Position numbers and translations under genes: made by a program. Below, in pieces: positions 8,211 through 17,663 of a DNA stretch of 64,000 nt; within the stretch, counting starts at the first letter, position 1; each line of letters begins with the position of its first letter. This DNA is from Bifidobacterium asteroides. Lineage in GTDB: Bacteria; Actinomycetota; Actinomycetes; Actinomycetales; Bifidobacteriaceae. The stretch is from the NCBI RefSeq assembly GCF_030758775.1, contig NZ_CP132384.1, positions 248,001-312,000 of the forward strand, given 5' to 3'. The notes below the pieces were generated by a model. The model was not told where the DNA came from. It ran no database searches and worked only from the letters and a program-made list of their open reading frames with translations.

Positions 8211-11200
8211 GCTGCCGCCTTGGTTGCGGCGGAACTGTTCATCAATATATGTCGATGTGAGAGTTCGTCGCTAAATAGGTTGACCTGGATGTGGCTGGGA
8301 TCTTCGGACATAGCCTTGGCGAGCAGATCCGACGCCTTTTGCGCCTTGCCCAATCCGATGTTGGCTAAGGCCATGACATACAAGCAATGAATGTGGTTCA
8401 TTCTTGTGTAATCTTTGTCGTAGATTACGAAGTCAGGAAGGGATACTGCGAAGTATTCTATAGCTGCTTGATCGTTCAGGTGCTGTTCGCCGAAGTCCAG
8501 CAGGCGGTAGAACCTGGCATTGGCAGGTCCGTGTTCACCCAGTGCAGCATGGGCTAGGCCCTGGTACAGGATCATTTCTGCAGGCTGATCATTATAGAAC
8601 ATTGCCCCCTTGACCTCGTCCGGTCCGATGGTCGCTTGACGGAATTGAGCTTTTGCGGCATCATCATGACCCATGTGTGCCTCGACCAGGCCTAAGAGAT
8701 AATGCAGATCGTTGTCTTTCTGTCCTTCGAGCTTTCCCTCGCCCAGATTTTCTGGGTAGGACTGGGCCTTGGTCAGCAGATCCTTAGCTGTTTGCCAGTC
8801 TTGGGCATTCATTGCGTCCTTTGCCATGAGCGTCAGGCTGATGCGGTATTGGGCTGTGATCTTCCCCTCTCCGCCTTCCCAAGGATGGAAATGTCGCTTG
8901 CCCATCAGTTCATAGGCTTCGCGATAGTTGCCGGTCATGTTGAGCACTGTCAGATACTCGATGTACAAGTCATCTCGCTCTTGAACGGCGTTGAGATTGC
9001 GGCGGTATTCGACCAGACGCTGGCTGTAGGTCCATCCAAGCATCCGGCGGAGTTGATCCAGCTCCAGGAAAATGCTGGAATCTGTTGGATCGAGGCTGAA
9101 GGCCTTTTCCATCTGCTCTAGGGCACCGGCTTGGTCATGTCGCTTGTTATAGTATGCCAGGGATAAATTGCGGTGGACAGTGGGGAAGTTCGGATCGTTC
9201 TGAGCACTGGTCTGCCACAGCTTGATAGCCCTGTCTGATTGAAGCTTGTCGTAATAAAGGCATCCCAGATAATAAGGTGCCTTGGCGTTGGCGCCCATCT
9301 TCATCGCAGTCTGAAGGACCTGAATATCGTCCAAGGTGTTGGGGAAGCAGCAGTAGCTGTCGTCTTCCTCGCCTTTCAGGACAGCTTCCTTGGCTTGGTC
9401 AGTACGATTCATGGCTGCCAGGTAATAGCCTTTGTAGTAGTCCAGCATCGGATCCTGGCCTTTGGCTTGGTTCAGCATGGCCAAGGCTTCATCGTAGGCT
9501 CCGAAGGACGCGTATTCGCGAGCTGCTTTGATGTGGTTCTTCGTGAATCCCCGGGTAAGGTCCAAATCGTGTTTGTTGCCTGTGGTCAGGTAGTGCTCGT
9601 ATTGTGAGACGAAGTCAAATGCGTCCAAGGCGAGGTTCTTCTCCACCTGGCTGGCGGCCTCGTCAGTTCGGCCCAATTTACGCAACAAGTAGGCTTTGAG
9701 CCCTCTAGCCCTGATGTTCTCGGAGTTCTTCACCAGGCTTCTGTTGACGAAGTCCAAGGATTGAGACCAGTCGCCGCGGCGTGCGCTGATTGCGGCGAGA
9801 TAGAAGAAGCCCATTTCTTGCTGGGAATCATCCCAGGTCGACTTGTAAAAGGCATCGTATGCCTGATCTTCCAGTCCCAGATACCAATTGGCCAAGCCGA
9901 GATTGAAGTATGGTTCTGAATCATAGGGGTTGGGGTTACGGCTGGTTATGCGATCGATGGCCTTTTGGAAATGTTCCTTTGCTTTTTCGAATACGCCACG
10001 TCGTAGCAGAAGCAGGCCATAGGCATTGTTGATCCTGGCATCGCCGGGGTCACGTTGCAGTCCTTCCAGATAGTAGGGATCGGGACGATATGTGGCATGG
10101 CGGTACTGTTCGAGATGGGTGCCGATTAGGAATAGCTCCTCATTGGTGGCGACATCGCTCGGTTTGGGTGCGGCTTTTGCGGGGCTGGGCAGTTTGTCGA
10201 TAGTATCTGGTTCCGGAGTGTAAGAGACGAGTTCCTTGCCGGTGTCTTGGTCAGTGACCGATACGGTCATGTCTGTGGGAGCCGCCCCATGAGTGTCGAA
10301 CTCTTCAGTGAGGATATTGACGGGGCTCAGTCGAGTGGTTCGTTCGAGTAGGGTCTCGCCTTTACGATTCGTGACCTTGACCAGACCATGGTCTACAAGG
10401 TGTGTGGCGTACACGGTTACCCGGCCCTGCCCATCCGACAAGCCGCTGCCATCGACGCCTTCGGTCTCTCCGGCGGCTTTCGCGGGATCAACAGGGCCAA
10501 ACTCCATGTTCACAGCAGCATCTAATGTAGCGTTTTTAACCAGACCACAGGCTTTATACGGCATGAAATACTGGGTGAAACGTTTGGTTTCGAAAGGCTT
10601 GAGCCAGCTGAAATCCGGCTGGTTGTCAGTGAATACACCGGTCATGAGTTCGGCATAGGGCCCATTGTCATCGGTCAGGTTCCGATCCCAGGCATGTCCA
10701 AAATCACCGCTACCCCAGACCCACTGCTTCTTGCCGGGACTGATGTGGTGGTCGGCATAATGCAGGATGCCGGCTTGAGCTGCATAATCGTATCCACCAA
10801 CGAAGTCGTACTTGCTTCCAGCAGCCATATAGGAGGTAGGAACGGGGACGTTCTTGTATCTGCCTATGTCCACGCCTTCTGAATAGTCGTGCTTGTAATA
10901 GGTGCCTGTGGCGATAGGATATCTGCTCACGTCGCGTTTGCCGTGATCCATCACCGCTGTCACATCCGGAGGCATGACCGTCTTGGTATGGTCGTTGACA
11001 GATACAGCTGGGTTAGCCCACCAAAGGAAAGTCTGGGGAAGGCTTGTGCCATTGTAGAGATCTCCCGTGATGGCTATGTACGCTTTACCTGGATAGAGGG
11101 CGATTGTAGTGACGACCTCGGTGCCGTACATCTGGTCGACATCATGACATTGGACACCCTTGCCACCATTGGCGAGGTCGACAAGACGGTAATCAACTGG

Positions 11201-11596
11201 ACTGAAAGTAGTAGGGCGATGGTGTTGAGGCCAGTTAAATTCGATGCCTCCCGAGATCCACGGTCCTGTAAGGCCGACCAGTGCAGGCTTGATGACATCG
11301 TTTCGGTAAACGAAATCGTACCCGTTGGTCTTATCCTGGGCATATTGGATTCTGCCCCCTAGCTCGGGGAGCACGGTTACCTTTATATATTCATTCTCAA
11401 TGATGACTGCTTTGTATGACTTGTCTTCCTTGGTGTCTTTGATGGAAGTGATTACAGGGTACGGATAGACCTTGCCCGAGGATCCCTGATAGACGCGTTT
11501 TTCAATAAATTGAGGATTCTTATCCGGTTTGCCGACTCCGTAGGTGGGAATGACCAAGGTGGTGTCCGAAATTTTGACCTGTTCGGTTGACGACAT
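8207..11596 (-). CDS. DUF5107 and tetratricopeptide-repeat protein
   Basis: This is a 1129-residue cytoplasmic protein with no signal peptide or membrane span. Residues about 40-370 form a DUF5107-like domain of the galactose-mutarotase/beta-sandwich type (LPELGGRIQYAQDKTNG, GPWISGGIEFNWPQHHR, FLWWANPAVSVNDHT, WVWGSGDFGHAWDRNLTD). A second beta-rich segment spans about 370-480. From about 500 to 1110 there are many tetratricopeptide-like helical repeats (for example GLLLLRRGVFEKAKEHFQKA and YFNLGLANWYLGLEDQAYDA). ATG 11596 follows AAAGGAG. Conserved His, Glu, Trp and Asp residues in the N-terminal domain would suit carbohydrate binding or catalysis. The operon (galM, sugar porter, AraC) points to intracellular processing of a glycoside; the reaction is not established by anything visible here. 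Confidence 0.75.
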   Translation of the reverse strand: MSSTEQVKISDTTLVIPTYGVGKPDKNPQFIEKRVYQGSSGKVYPYPVITSIKDTKEDKSYKAVIIENEYIKVTVLPELGGRIQYAQDKTNGYDFVYRNDVIKPALVGLTGPWISGGIEFNWPQHHRPTTFSPVDYRLVDLANGGKGVQCHDVDQMYGTEVVTTIALYPGKAYIAITGDLYNGTSLPQTFLWWANPAVSVNDHTKTVMPPDVTAVMDHGKRDVSRYPIATGTYYKHDYSEGVDIGRYKNVPVPTSYMAAGSKYDFVGGYDYAAQAGILHYADHHISPGKKQWVWGSGDFGHAWDRNLTDDNGPYAELMTGVFTDNQPDFSWLKPFETKRFTQYFMPYKACGLVKNATLDAAVNMEFGPVDPAKAAGETEGVDGSGLSDGQGRVTVYATHLVDHGLVKVTNRKGETLLERTTRLSPVNILTEEFDTHGAAPTDMTVSVTDQDTGKELVSYTPEPDTIDKLPSPAKAAPKPSDVATNEELFLIGTHLEQYRHATYRPDPYYLEGLQRDPGDARINNAYGLLLLRRGVFEKAKEHFQKAIDRITSRNPNPYDSEPYFNLGLANWYLGLEDQAYDAFYKSTWDDSQQEMGFFYLAAISARRGDWSQSLDFVNRSLVKNSENIRARGLKAYLLRKLGRTDEAASQVEKNLALDAFDFVSQYEHYLTTGNKHDLDLTRGFTKNHIKAAREYASFGAYDEALAMLNQAKGQDPMLDYYKGYYLAAMNRTDQAKEAVLKGEEDDSYCCFPNTLDDIQVLQTAMKMGANAKAPYYLGCLYYDKLQSDRAIKLWQTSAQNDPNFPTVHRNLSLAYYNKRHDQAGALEQMEKAFSLDPTDSSIFLELDQLRRMLGWTYSQRLVEYRRNLNAVQERDDLYIEYLTVLNMTGNYREAYELMGKRHFHPWEGGEGKITAQYRISLTLMAKDAMNAQDWQTAKDLLTKAQSYPENLGEGKLEGQKDNDLHYLLGLVEAHMGHDDAAKAQFRQATIGPDEVKGAMFYNDQPAEMILYQGLAHAALGEHGPANARFYRLLDFGEQHLNDQAAIEYFAVSLPDFVIYDKDYTRMNHIHCLYVMALANIGLGKAQKASDLLAKAMSEDPSHIQVNLFSDELSHRHILMNSSAATKAAA

Positions 11597-11900
11597 TACC
11601 TGCTCCTTTGTCTTTTAAGGTTATGTCTGGGGGAGTCGAGCGGCCCGAAGCAGCTCCGATGCTGTCTCCTTACGTCTCACACTAAGGCTGGATAATTGGG
11701 TTGCGACCAGTAAAATTGTCCTTTTATTTCGGATTCTTGCTATTAGTAGGGGGATTTGTGGCCTCGTGCCGGTTCGGTCTGTCGATTTTGAAATCACAGA
11801 TTCTGATGGGTAAGTCACAGGCGGCCCATTTGTGACTTGCACTTCCAGCGACTCGAGGTTGTACCATCGGGCCGACTGAACATCAAGGAAAGGTGGGACT
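11597..11900. promoter_or_regulatory. Divergent intergenic region with an inverted repeat
   Basis: No gene lies in these 304 bases between the DUF5107 operon (leftward) and an SDR gene (rightward). A perfect inverted repeat, AAGTCACA (11812-11819) and TGTGACTT (11831-11838) with an 11-base spacer, lies 60-90 bases before the SDR start and is a candidate operator. A possible -35 TTGCAC starts at 11837, overlapping the second arm. The regulator is unknown. Confidence 0.45.
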
Positions 11901-12647
11901 ATGACACTTGCAGATAAGACAGTGTTGATCACTGGAGCTTCGTCCGGCATCGGGGAGGCCACAGCGAGGCTGTTGGCGCAGCGAGGGGCCAAGGTGGTGC
12001 TGGGCGCTCGCCGCAAGGATCGGCTGGATACAATCGTCAACGACATCGTTCAGGCCGGTGGCCAGGCGGCCTCCATGGCTCTGGATGTGACCGATCGGCA
12101 GGCCAATAAGGACTTCGTGGCTTTCGCCAAGGAGCAGTTCGGCGGAGTGGACGTGGTATTCCTCAACGCCGGACTCATGCCTAACTCGCCCTTGTCGGCT
12201 CTGCATGTGGACGAGTGGGATAGGACCATTGACGTCAACCTCAAAGGCGCGCTGTACGGCATTGCTGCGGCCCTGCCGGAGTTCATCGGGCAGCGACATG
12301 GTCAGTTCATCGCCACCTCTTCGGTGGCTGGACTCAAAGCCTATACTGGCGGGGCGGTCTACGGGGCAACCAAGTGGGGTCTGCGTGATCTGATGGAGGT
12401 GCTCAGGATGGAGTCCGCCCAGGAGGGGACGCATATTCGTACCTCTACCATTTATCCGGCGGCCATTAAGACTGAACTACTAGAGACCATCACGGACAAG
12501 CAGACCCTGGCTGATATGAATAAGACCTACGACAGCTACCAGATTGATCCCGAGCGGGTGGCTCAGGTGGTGGTCTTTGCCATTGATCAGCCTGAGGATA
12601 CCAATGTATCGGAATTCACCGTAGGCCCCACCATCCAGCCCTGGTGA
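11901..12647 (+). CDS. SDR family oxidoreductase, YdfG-like
   Basis: This 248-residue short-chain dehydrogenase has TGASSGIG at residues 11-18, an Arg-rich cofactor loop (GARRKDRLD) that suggests NADPH, NAGLMPNSPL, the catalytic Ser in TSSVAGLK and YGATK near residue 154. The layout (PLSALHVDEWDRTIDVNLKG, YPAAIKTELLE) resembles the YdfG/serine-dehydrogenase-like NADP branch. Substrate is unknown. It is a single gene transcribed away from the DUF5107 operon and convergent with the nicotinamidase gene. Confidence 0.85.
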   Translation: MTLADKTVLITGASSGIGEATARLLAQRGAKVVLGARRKDRLDTIVNDIVQAGGQAASMALDVTDRQANKDFVAFAKEQFGGVDVVFLNAGLMPNSPLSALHVDEWDRTIDVNLKGALYGIAAALPEFIGQRHGQFIATSSVAGLKAYTGGAVYGATKWGLRDLMEVLRMESAQEGTHIRTSTIYPAAIKTELLETITDKQTLADMNKTYDSYQIDPERVAQVVVFAIDQPEDTNVSEFTVGPTIQPW

Positions 12648-12665
12648 ATTCCTCCGTCACTGCCT

Positions 12666-13286
12666 TTAGTCGCCGTTGGAGGAAAGAAGACGAATGCCGG
12701 CTTGGGCCATGGCCTTTCGAGCCTCGACGCCCTGATCCTCGCTGACCGGGACAGTCAGATCCTCGCAGACCGTGACCTGGTAGCCCAGCTTCGCGGCATC
12801 TAGGGCCGTCTCCTTGACGCAGTGCGATTCGGCGATGCCGACTATATCCACTTGGTCGATGCCAGCTTGCGCCAAGGCATCGGCCAGGGTGACGCCTGAT
12901 GACTTGGCCGCAGCGAATTCCTCCCTACTCTGGATCCGATCAGTGTTGTCTTCGATACCTTCGAATCCGGAGTAGGCGGCGGAATACTGACCCTTTTTGA
13001 AGTGATGGGTGATACCCAGCCCACGAATACTGGGATGCAGCTCCGCCCCGGGCGAGCCCGCTACGCCGTGTTTGGGCCAGGTGTCCACGAAATCCGGGTG
13101 ATCGGACCAGTGAGATCCAGGCTCGATGTGCCAATCCTGGGTGGTGGCCATGTAGGCGTAGTCCCCGGCATGGTCGTGGACATAGTAAGCGATTTTGCTA
13201 GCCGTGGCGTTGCCTCCCTCGACTCCCAGTTCGCCTCCTTCGCAGAAGGTCGGTTGAACATCCACGACAATCAAAGCCTTGGACAT
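12666..13286 (-). CDS. pncA: Nicotinamidase / isochorismatase family amidohydrolase
   Basis: This 206-residue cysteine hydrolase has the family triad: Asp9 in ALIVVDVQPTF, a Lys near residue 96 in HHFKKGQY, and the nucleophile Cys in AESHCVKETALDAA near residue 153. The metal-site pattern QDWHIEPGSHW is that of PncA nicotinamidases, which convert nicotinamide to nicotinic acid for NAD salvage. The usual ATD.CV is ESHCV here, a mild variation. ATG 13286 has GGGAG eight bases upstream; a GTG at 13295 is less likely. It stands alone between a convergent SDR gene and an unassigned gap. Confidence 0.8.
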   Translation of the reverse strand: MSKALIVVDVQPTFCEGGELGVEGGNATASKIAYYVHDHAGDYAYMATTQDWHIEPGSHWSDHPDFVDTWPKHGVAGSPGAELHPSIRGLGITHHFKKGQYSAAYSGFEGIEDNTDRIQSREEFAAAKSSGVTLADALAQAGIDQVDIVGIAESHCVKETALDAAKLGYQVTVCEDLTVPVSEDQGVEARKAMAQAGIRLLSSNGD

Positions 13287-13634
13287 GGTGATCACTCCCT
13301 TGGTCGATGCTGACGGTAGACAGAAGGAATACCGGTTGAAGCTCCTGGATCATTTCCTCTTATGTATCAGTCTAATTCCCGCAAATACATCGCTCCTTCC
13401 GCTTGAGTGGATGTGGACAAATATGGCGGCGAATCATCATCTTGTGGACATGATGATAAAGGAGGCAGCAAGGGTGATCAGACGTGGTTGTGCGAGGCGG
13501 ATTCATACGGACTTTTGGGGTGTTTGCTCGGTATCCTAAATGCCGGGATTGTACGGGATGATAGCCGGCGCTTACGGGCCGTCCCTTCCGTACGATGACG
13601 GAGCGAGCATCGTTCCAAGGGAGGAGATGCGGGT
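13287..13634. other. Intergenic stretch without a supported gene
   Basis: Short open frames here have no family resemblance and atypical composition. ACGATG and CATCGT arms around a 10-base spacer occur just before the GNAT remnant; significance is unclear. Confidence 0.4.
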
Positions 13635-14405
13635 ATGAGGATCAATGAGTTCGGACAGCTCGTTGGTGATGCGGTTTCGTTTGCAGGGGCCATGATGCCG
13701 AAACCTGTCAACTTGACTGGCAGGACCGTTCTGGTAGTGCCCTTGGAAGAAAATCAAGGCGATGCCTTCTGATGAGCGGATTTTCGGTCCGGATTGTGAC
13801 GAAGCCATCATGACCTATAGCACCCACGACCTCTACCCTGATAGACCAGCATTCGACTCAGACTTCGCATCTATGATTGCAAGCCGGGATCCACTCTTCT
13901 TTGCCATTCTCCGCAAGCCGTCTGCACCTGAATTTGGTGCCGGTCAGTCTGCAGGTGGGAAGGACGCGGATATGAGCGAACATGTGAAGCTTCATGATTC
14001 GTCGGTTCTGTTGGGCATGTATGCTCTGATGCGGATTCGGGCGAATATGGGAAGCGTCGAGATGGGCCATGTCATCTACACCAGGGAGCTGCAAAGAAGC
14101 AGGCATGCTACCGAGGCCCAGTATCTGATGGCTCGGCATGTCTTCGAGGACTTGGGCTATCGCCGATACGAGTGGAAGTGCGACAGCCTCAACGCGCCCT
14201 CCCGGGCGGCTGCGCTGAGGCTGGGATTCAAGGCTGAAGGCCGGTTCAGAAACGATATGGTCTACAAGGGCCGCACTCGGGATACGGATTGGTTTCCATA
14301 ACTGATAGTGAATGGCCGGCCGTAAAAGAGCGGTTGGAGACCTGGCTGGATGACGCCAATTTCGATCAGGATGGCAGGCAGAAGCGCCGTCTGCAAGATT
14401 GCTGA
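13635..14405 (+). pseudogene. GNAT (RimJ/RimL-type) acetyltransferase with two frameshifts
   Basis: A good ribosome site (GGGAGGAG, eight bases) precedes ATG 13635. The frame reads MRINEFGQLVGDAVSFAGAM and [12 protein letters not shown], the usual N-terminus of this acetyltransferase group, but stops at about 13770. The homology continues in the +1 frame from about 13762 ([62 protein letters not shown]) to a stop at 14299. The tail (TDSEWPAVKERLETWL...DGRQKRRL) then resumes in the original frame to TGA 14403. Opposite shifts at the two ends restore the frame. The intact family transfers acetyl groups to amines. As written the gene is broken. Confidence 0.8.
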
Positions 14406-14431
14406 ACTATTGTTGATCTGAATGCAGCCGC

Positions 14432-16705
14432 TTAAGGTTGCATTGCTGAATCCTTGGTAAAGCCGAAATAGGCATTCATGGCTCGGGCTGTGGGAGTGTC
14501 ATTGCGGCGCATCAGTGCAAGAGGAGCCCCTTCAAACAGCACCTTGCCGCCCGCGCTCCCGGCTCCTGGGCCCATGTCGATCACCCAGTCAGCCTGACCT
14601 ATGAAGCGCAGGTTGTGTTCTATGGCGATGATAGTGAGTCCTTTGCTCGCGATGAGTTTGCGCAAGAGCGCAATCTGCTGCAAGATATTGGATTCGTGCA
14701 GGCCACTGGTGGGCTCATCCAAAATCAAGGTCTCACGAATTCCGTCTTTGAGCAGCTTGGCCAGTTTGAGGCGTTGCAACTCACCGCCTGAGAGCGTATC
14801 GAGAGCTTGCCCAATGGATAGGTAAGACAGCCCGACGTCCTCCAGTGCCTTCATGGCTGGCCCCAGTACTTCACGATATTGGTGCATAGCTTCGCTGGCA
14901 GTCAGTTTCAGCACCTGAGCAATGCTGAAACCGCGATATCTGGCAGACAGAGCCTGCGTTGAATACCTGGTTCCATGGCAGCTTTCGCAGACAGTGCTGG
15001 TATCACCCATGTAAGCAATATCCAGGGTGACGACTCCCTTGCCCTTGCAAACCGGACAGGCTCCAGCAGCGTTGAATGAAAAGAGTGAAGGGGATTCACC
15101 TGTGGCCTTGGCGAAGGTCTTACGCAGCGGGTCGAAGACGCCCAAGTAGGTCAACAGGTTGGAGCGTCCACTGGCCTTGATCGGCTTCTGATCCAGGAGT
15201 ATGGCATCGTGCTGAGCCATGAAGCCTTCCCTGATCAGCGTGCTCTTACCTGAGCCGGCCACTCCGGTCACCACAGTCAGCATATGCCTGGGTATTTTGG
15301 CGCGGGCTTCTCTGACGTTATGGGCAGTGACCTTGTCTATTGTGTAAAAGCCATGTGAAGGCGCCGCTGGTTCGCTCACTACGCCTGGATCCGACAGGGC
15401 TCTGCCAGTGGTTGTGCCGCTTTCCAGCAGAGACTGGTAGTCCCCCTCGAAGACGATGCGTCCGCCTGCCCTGCCTGCTCCTGGCCCCATGTCGACGATA
15501 TGATCGGCGATGGCGATGAGCTCGGGGTCATGGTCCACGATCACCACCGTATTGCCCTTGTTCCGCAAGCCCTTGAAGATTTTCTTGATCCCAGTCAGGT
15601 CATGGGGATGCAAGCCAACGCTCGGTTCGTCAAAGATGTAGAGAACATCATTCAAAGGGCTGTTCAGGCAGTTGGCGATTTTCAGACGCTGTCCCTCTCC
15701 TCCGGAAAGCGTAGAGGTGCCACGCTCCAAACTCAAGTAGCCCAGACCAACCGTTATTAGGTTGACTATCTTGCGCTTCAGGTCCTGCAGAATGGTGTCA
15801 GCCTGATCGTCATGAATTTTTCCCAGCCAGTCCTGCAGGTCAGCCACGCTCATGGCAGAACAGTCAGCTATGTTCAGTCCGCCGATCTTGGCTGAGCGGA
15901 CCTTGGCGTTGACCCTGGCCCCTTGGCAGTCAGGACACTGGGCGATTCGTGTAACCTGCTCGAGCTCATGCTGGTATTTGTCGGCGTTTTGGTTGATAAA
16001 GGTCTTGGTGATTCGGGGCACCAATCCCTCAAACATGGCCGTCTTGTGCCAGTTGGGACTAGGGTGTGCCGGTCTTTGCTTCTTCCCGTAGAGCAGGAGG
16101 TCAAGATCACTGCTGGTCCACTCACGTAAGGGCAGATCGTTGTCAAAATAGCCTGAGTCCGTATACCTGGTCAGTCTCCAGCCGCCCGGCTGGAAGGTGG
16201 AAAAGTTGATGGCGCCCTGATTCAGCGAGAGATCCACGTTGAGCAGGCGATCAAGCACTAGGCTGCGTATAGTTCCCAGGCCCTGGCAGGTCGGGCACAT
16301 TCCCGCAGGATTGTTGAAGGAGTACGTCATGGAGTACCCGATGAATGGCTGGGCCATACGGGAGAATAGCAGGCGCAGGGCAGTGTAGATATCAGTGTAG
16401 GTGCCTACGGTTGAGCGAGCATTGCCCGAGAGCTGCTTTTGGGTTACGACAATGGAGAAGGGCAGGTTGTCGATTCGGGCGACTTCCGCAGGTTCATACT
16501 TGGGCAGGAGCTGCTGAATGTAGGAGCTGTAGCTGCGATTGATCATGCGCTGTGATTCGGCTGCCAGCGTGGAAAACACAAGAGACGACTTTCCTGAACC
16601 CGACAGGCCGGTGACCACGGTGATGGCCCTCTTGGGTATGGCCAGCGAGACTTGCTTGAGGTTGTGCGTGGAGGCCCGATCAATAAGAATGTACTCGGTC
16701 CTCAT
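14432..16705 (-). CDS. UvrA-like ABC ATPase (class II paralogue)
   Basis: This 757-residue tandem ABC ATPase is related to excinuclease subunit A but shorter than the housekeeping enzyme (about 940-990), lacking part of the UvrB-interacting region. Visible in order are Walker A GLSGSGKSSL, a zinc-type CPTC and CPDC pair, signature LSGGEGQRLKIAN, a second Walker A GVAGSGKSTL, zinc-finger Cys pairs CPVC and CESC, signature LSGGELQRLKLAK and Walker B LILDEPTSGLH. Similar proteins (UvrA2, DrrC-type) are linked to tolerance of DNA-damaging or DNA-intercalating drugs. Its ATG overlaps the TGA of the MarR gene upstream (ATGA), so the regulator and effector form an operon. Confidence 0.85.
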   Translation of the reverse strand: MRTEYILIDRASTHNLKQVSLAIPKRAITVVTGLSGSGKSSLVFSTLAAESQRMINRSYSSYIQQLLPKYEPAEVARIDNLPFSIVVTQKQLSGNARSTVGTYTDIYTALRLLFSRMAQPFIGYSMTYSFNNPAGMCPTCQGLGTIRSLVLDRLLNVDLSLNQGAINFSTFQPGGWRLTRYTDSGYFDNDLPLREWTSSDLDLLLYGKKQRPAHPSPNWHKTAMFEGLVPRITKTFINQNADKYQHELEQVTRIAQCPDCQGARVNAKVRSAKIGGLNIADCSAMSVADLQDWLGKIHDDQADTILQDLKRKIVNLITVGLGYLSLERGTSTLSGGEGQRLKIANCLNSPLNDVLYIFDEPSVGLHPHDLTGIKKIFKGLRNKGNTVVIVDHDPELIAIADHIVDMGPGAGRAGGRIVFEGDYQSLLESGTTTGRALSDPGVVSEPAAPSHGFYTIDKVTAHNVREARAKIPRHMLTVVTGVAGSGKSTLIREGFMAQHDAILLDQKPIKASGRSNLLTYLGVFDPLRKTFAKATGESPSLFSFNAAGACPVCKGKGVVTLDIAYMGDTSTVCESCHGTRYSTQALSARYRGFSIAQVLKLTASEAMHQYREVLGPAMKALEDVGLSYLSIGQALDTLSGGELQRLKLAKLLKDGIRETLILDEPTSGLHESNILQQIALLRKLIASKGLTIIAIEHNLRFIGQADWVIDMGPGAGSAGGKVLFEGAPLALMRRNDTPTARAMNAYFGFTKDSAMQP

Positions 16706-17139
16706 TGGGCGACTCGCTCCTGGCGTAGCTTGTTGATAAGCCTGTTGGCAAGAGTAGCGAACTCTTCCTGTTCGTCTTTGGACCAGACCTGTCGGGCATC
16801 TTCCTCAAGGGTCTTATGGTGTTGATCGATGATGTCAAGCATGTCCCGGCCATCCTGGGTCAGATTGGTCTCCAGCTCTCGCCGGTCGTGGGCGTCAGGC
16901 ACCTGCCTGATGTATCCGAGATCGCGCAGAGTGCTGAGGTTCTTGGAGACCTTGGATCGGGTTATGCCGAGTCGCTGACCAATCTGTGAGGGCGTGGACG
17001 CTCCTGTGCGCAGAACGGTGAGGATGTCGAACTGTTGCCAGGTGATGTTCCCCGGGTTGACCCTGTTGCGCTCTGCTACGAATTCGCACTGCAGATACAT
17101 GAGAGCATCGTAGAGGGAGGACGGATTATTTGATTTCAT
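16702..17139 (-). CDS. MarR-family regulator, co-transcribed with the UvrA-like gene
   Basis: From ATG 17139 the product is 145 residues (MKSNNPSSLYDALMYLQCEF) with a winged helix-turn-helix: TWQQFDILTVLRTGASTPSQ, IGQRLGITRSKVSKNLSTLR and the wing around DAHDRRELETNLTQDG. The frame is open further upstream to 17358, but the extra residues look non-conserved. No convincing ribosome site precedes 17139 and a TATAAT overlaps it, so the true start could be downstream. MarR proteins are usually autorepressors released by small aromatic ligands; an autoregulated drug or DNA-damage tolerance operon is the likely arrangement. Confidence 0.8.
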   Translation of the reverse strand: MKSNNPSSLYDALMYLQCEFVAERNRVNPGNITWQQFDILTVLRTGASTPSQIGQRLGITRSKVSKNLSTLRDLGYIRQVPDAHDRRELETNLTQDGRDMLDIIDQHHKTLEEDARQVWSKDEQEEFATLANRLINKLRQERVAQ

Positions 17140-17590
17140 TATAGAAACTATATCATATCGGAAACTATCTATCGCCCGGATAGCTTGCTTTTCTCTGAAT
17201 TCGTTCTTGTCTGACTGTATCGACTGATGAAGCCACGTCTCAGGAGGTTCAATATTGGCCTTGTGTTGTTGAAAGAGCTTCTTGCATGAGAGCAGGCGTG
17301 TGTCTGCCTGGTGGATCCCTTGATGCGGTTTAGCAATTTTCTCTGTTGGTCGCTCCAAGGTAAAGGAGGTCTATTGGACTAAAGGCTCGTGATTTGTTGA
17401 CAGCGGCGGTGGGATGGAGTGTCAACTTATCATCCTATCAGTATTGCTTAGCCAATCGGCTATGCAGAACGACGATACTGAGGCCTAAATGCTAGGTAAA
17501 CCAGCATGCCCACCGGTCGGAGAGGCTGAGCTAAGGCTCTTCTTTTGCTCGAGCCTCCTGTATTAAGAACGTTGATGAATAGGTTCTTGT
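17140..17590. promoter_or_regulatory. Divergent MarR/MarR spacer with GAAACTAT direct repeats
   Basis: No supported gene lies between the two MarR start regions. GAAACTAT occurs at 17144-17151 and 17161-17168; the first copy is also part of the small palindrome ATAGAAACTAT. They lie next to the start of the leftward MarR gene and are candidate operators. Further right, GGCTC/GAGCC (17535-17555) and AAGAAC (17565-17570)/GTTCTT (17583-17588) form inverted repeats before the rightward gene. Confidence 0.45.
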
Positions 17591-17601
17591 ATTTCCTTGA
17601 T

Positions 17602-17645
17602 TTGACAGCTAGGCCTTCTTTGTTAAGAATGTAGCATGCTACATT
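17602..17645 (+). promoter_or_regulatory. Promoter with overlapping MarR-type palindrome
   Basis: TTGACA (17602-17607), a 17-base spacer and AAGAAT (17625-17630) give a good sigma-70-type promoter. A perfect 18-base palindrome AATGTAGCATGCTACATT (17628-17645) covers the end of the -10 and the transcription start. It lies about 18 bases before the start of the downstream MarR gene, the expected arrangement for autorepression of the marR-exporter operon. Confidence 0.7.
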
Positions 17646-17663
17646 TTGGAGAGGTGGTATCTT

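Noticed and set aside
13279-13539. Plus-strand frame between nicotinamidase and the acetyltransferase remnant
   Set aside because: It begins inside the antisense of the nicotinamidase start and has no recognisable domain.
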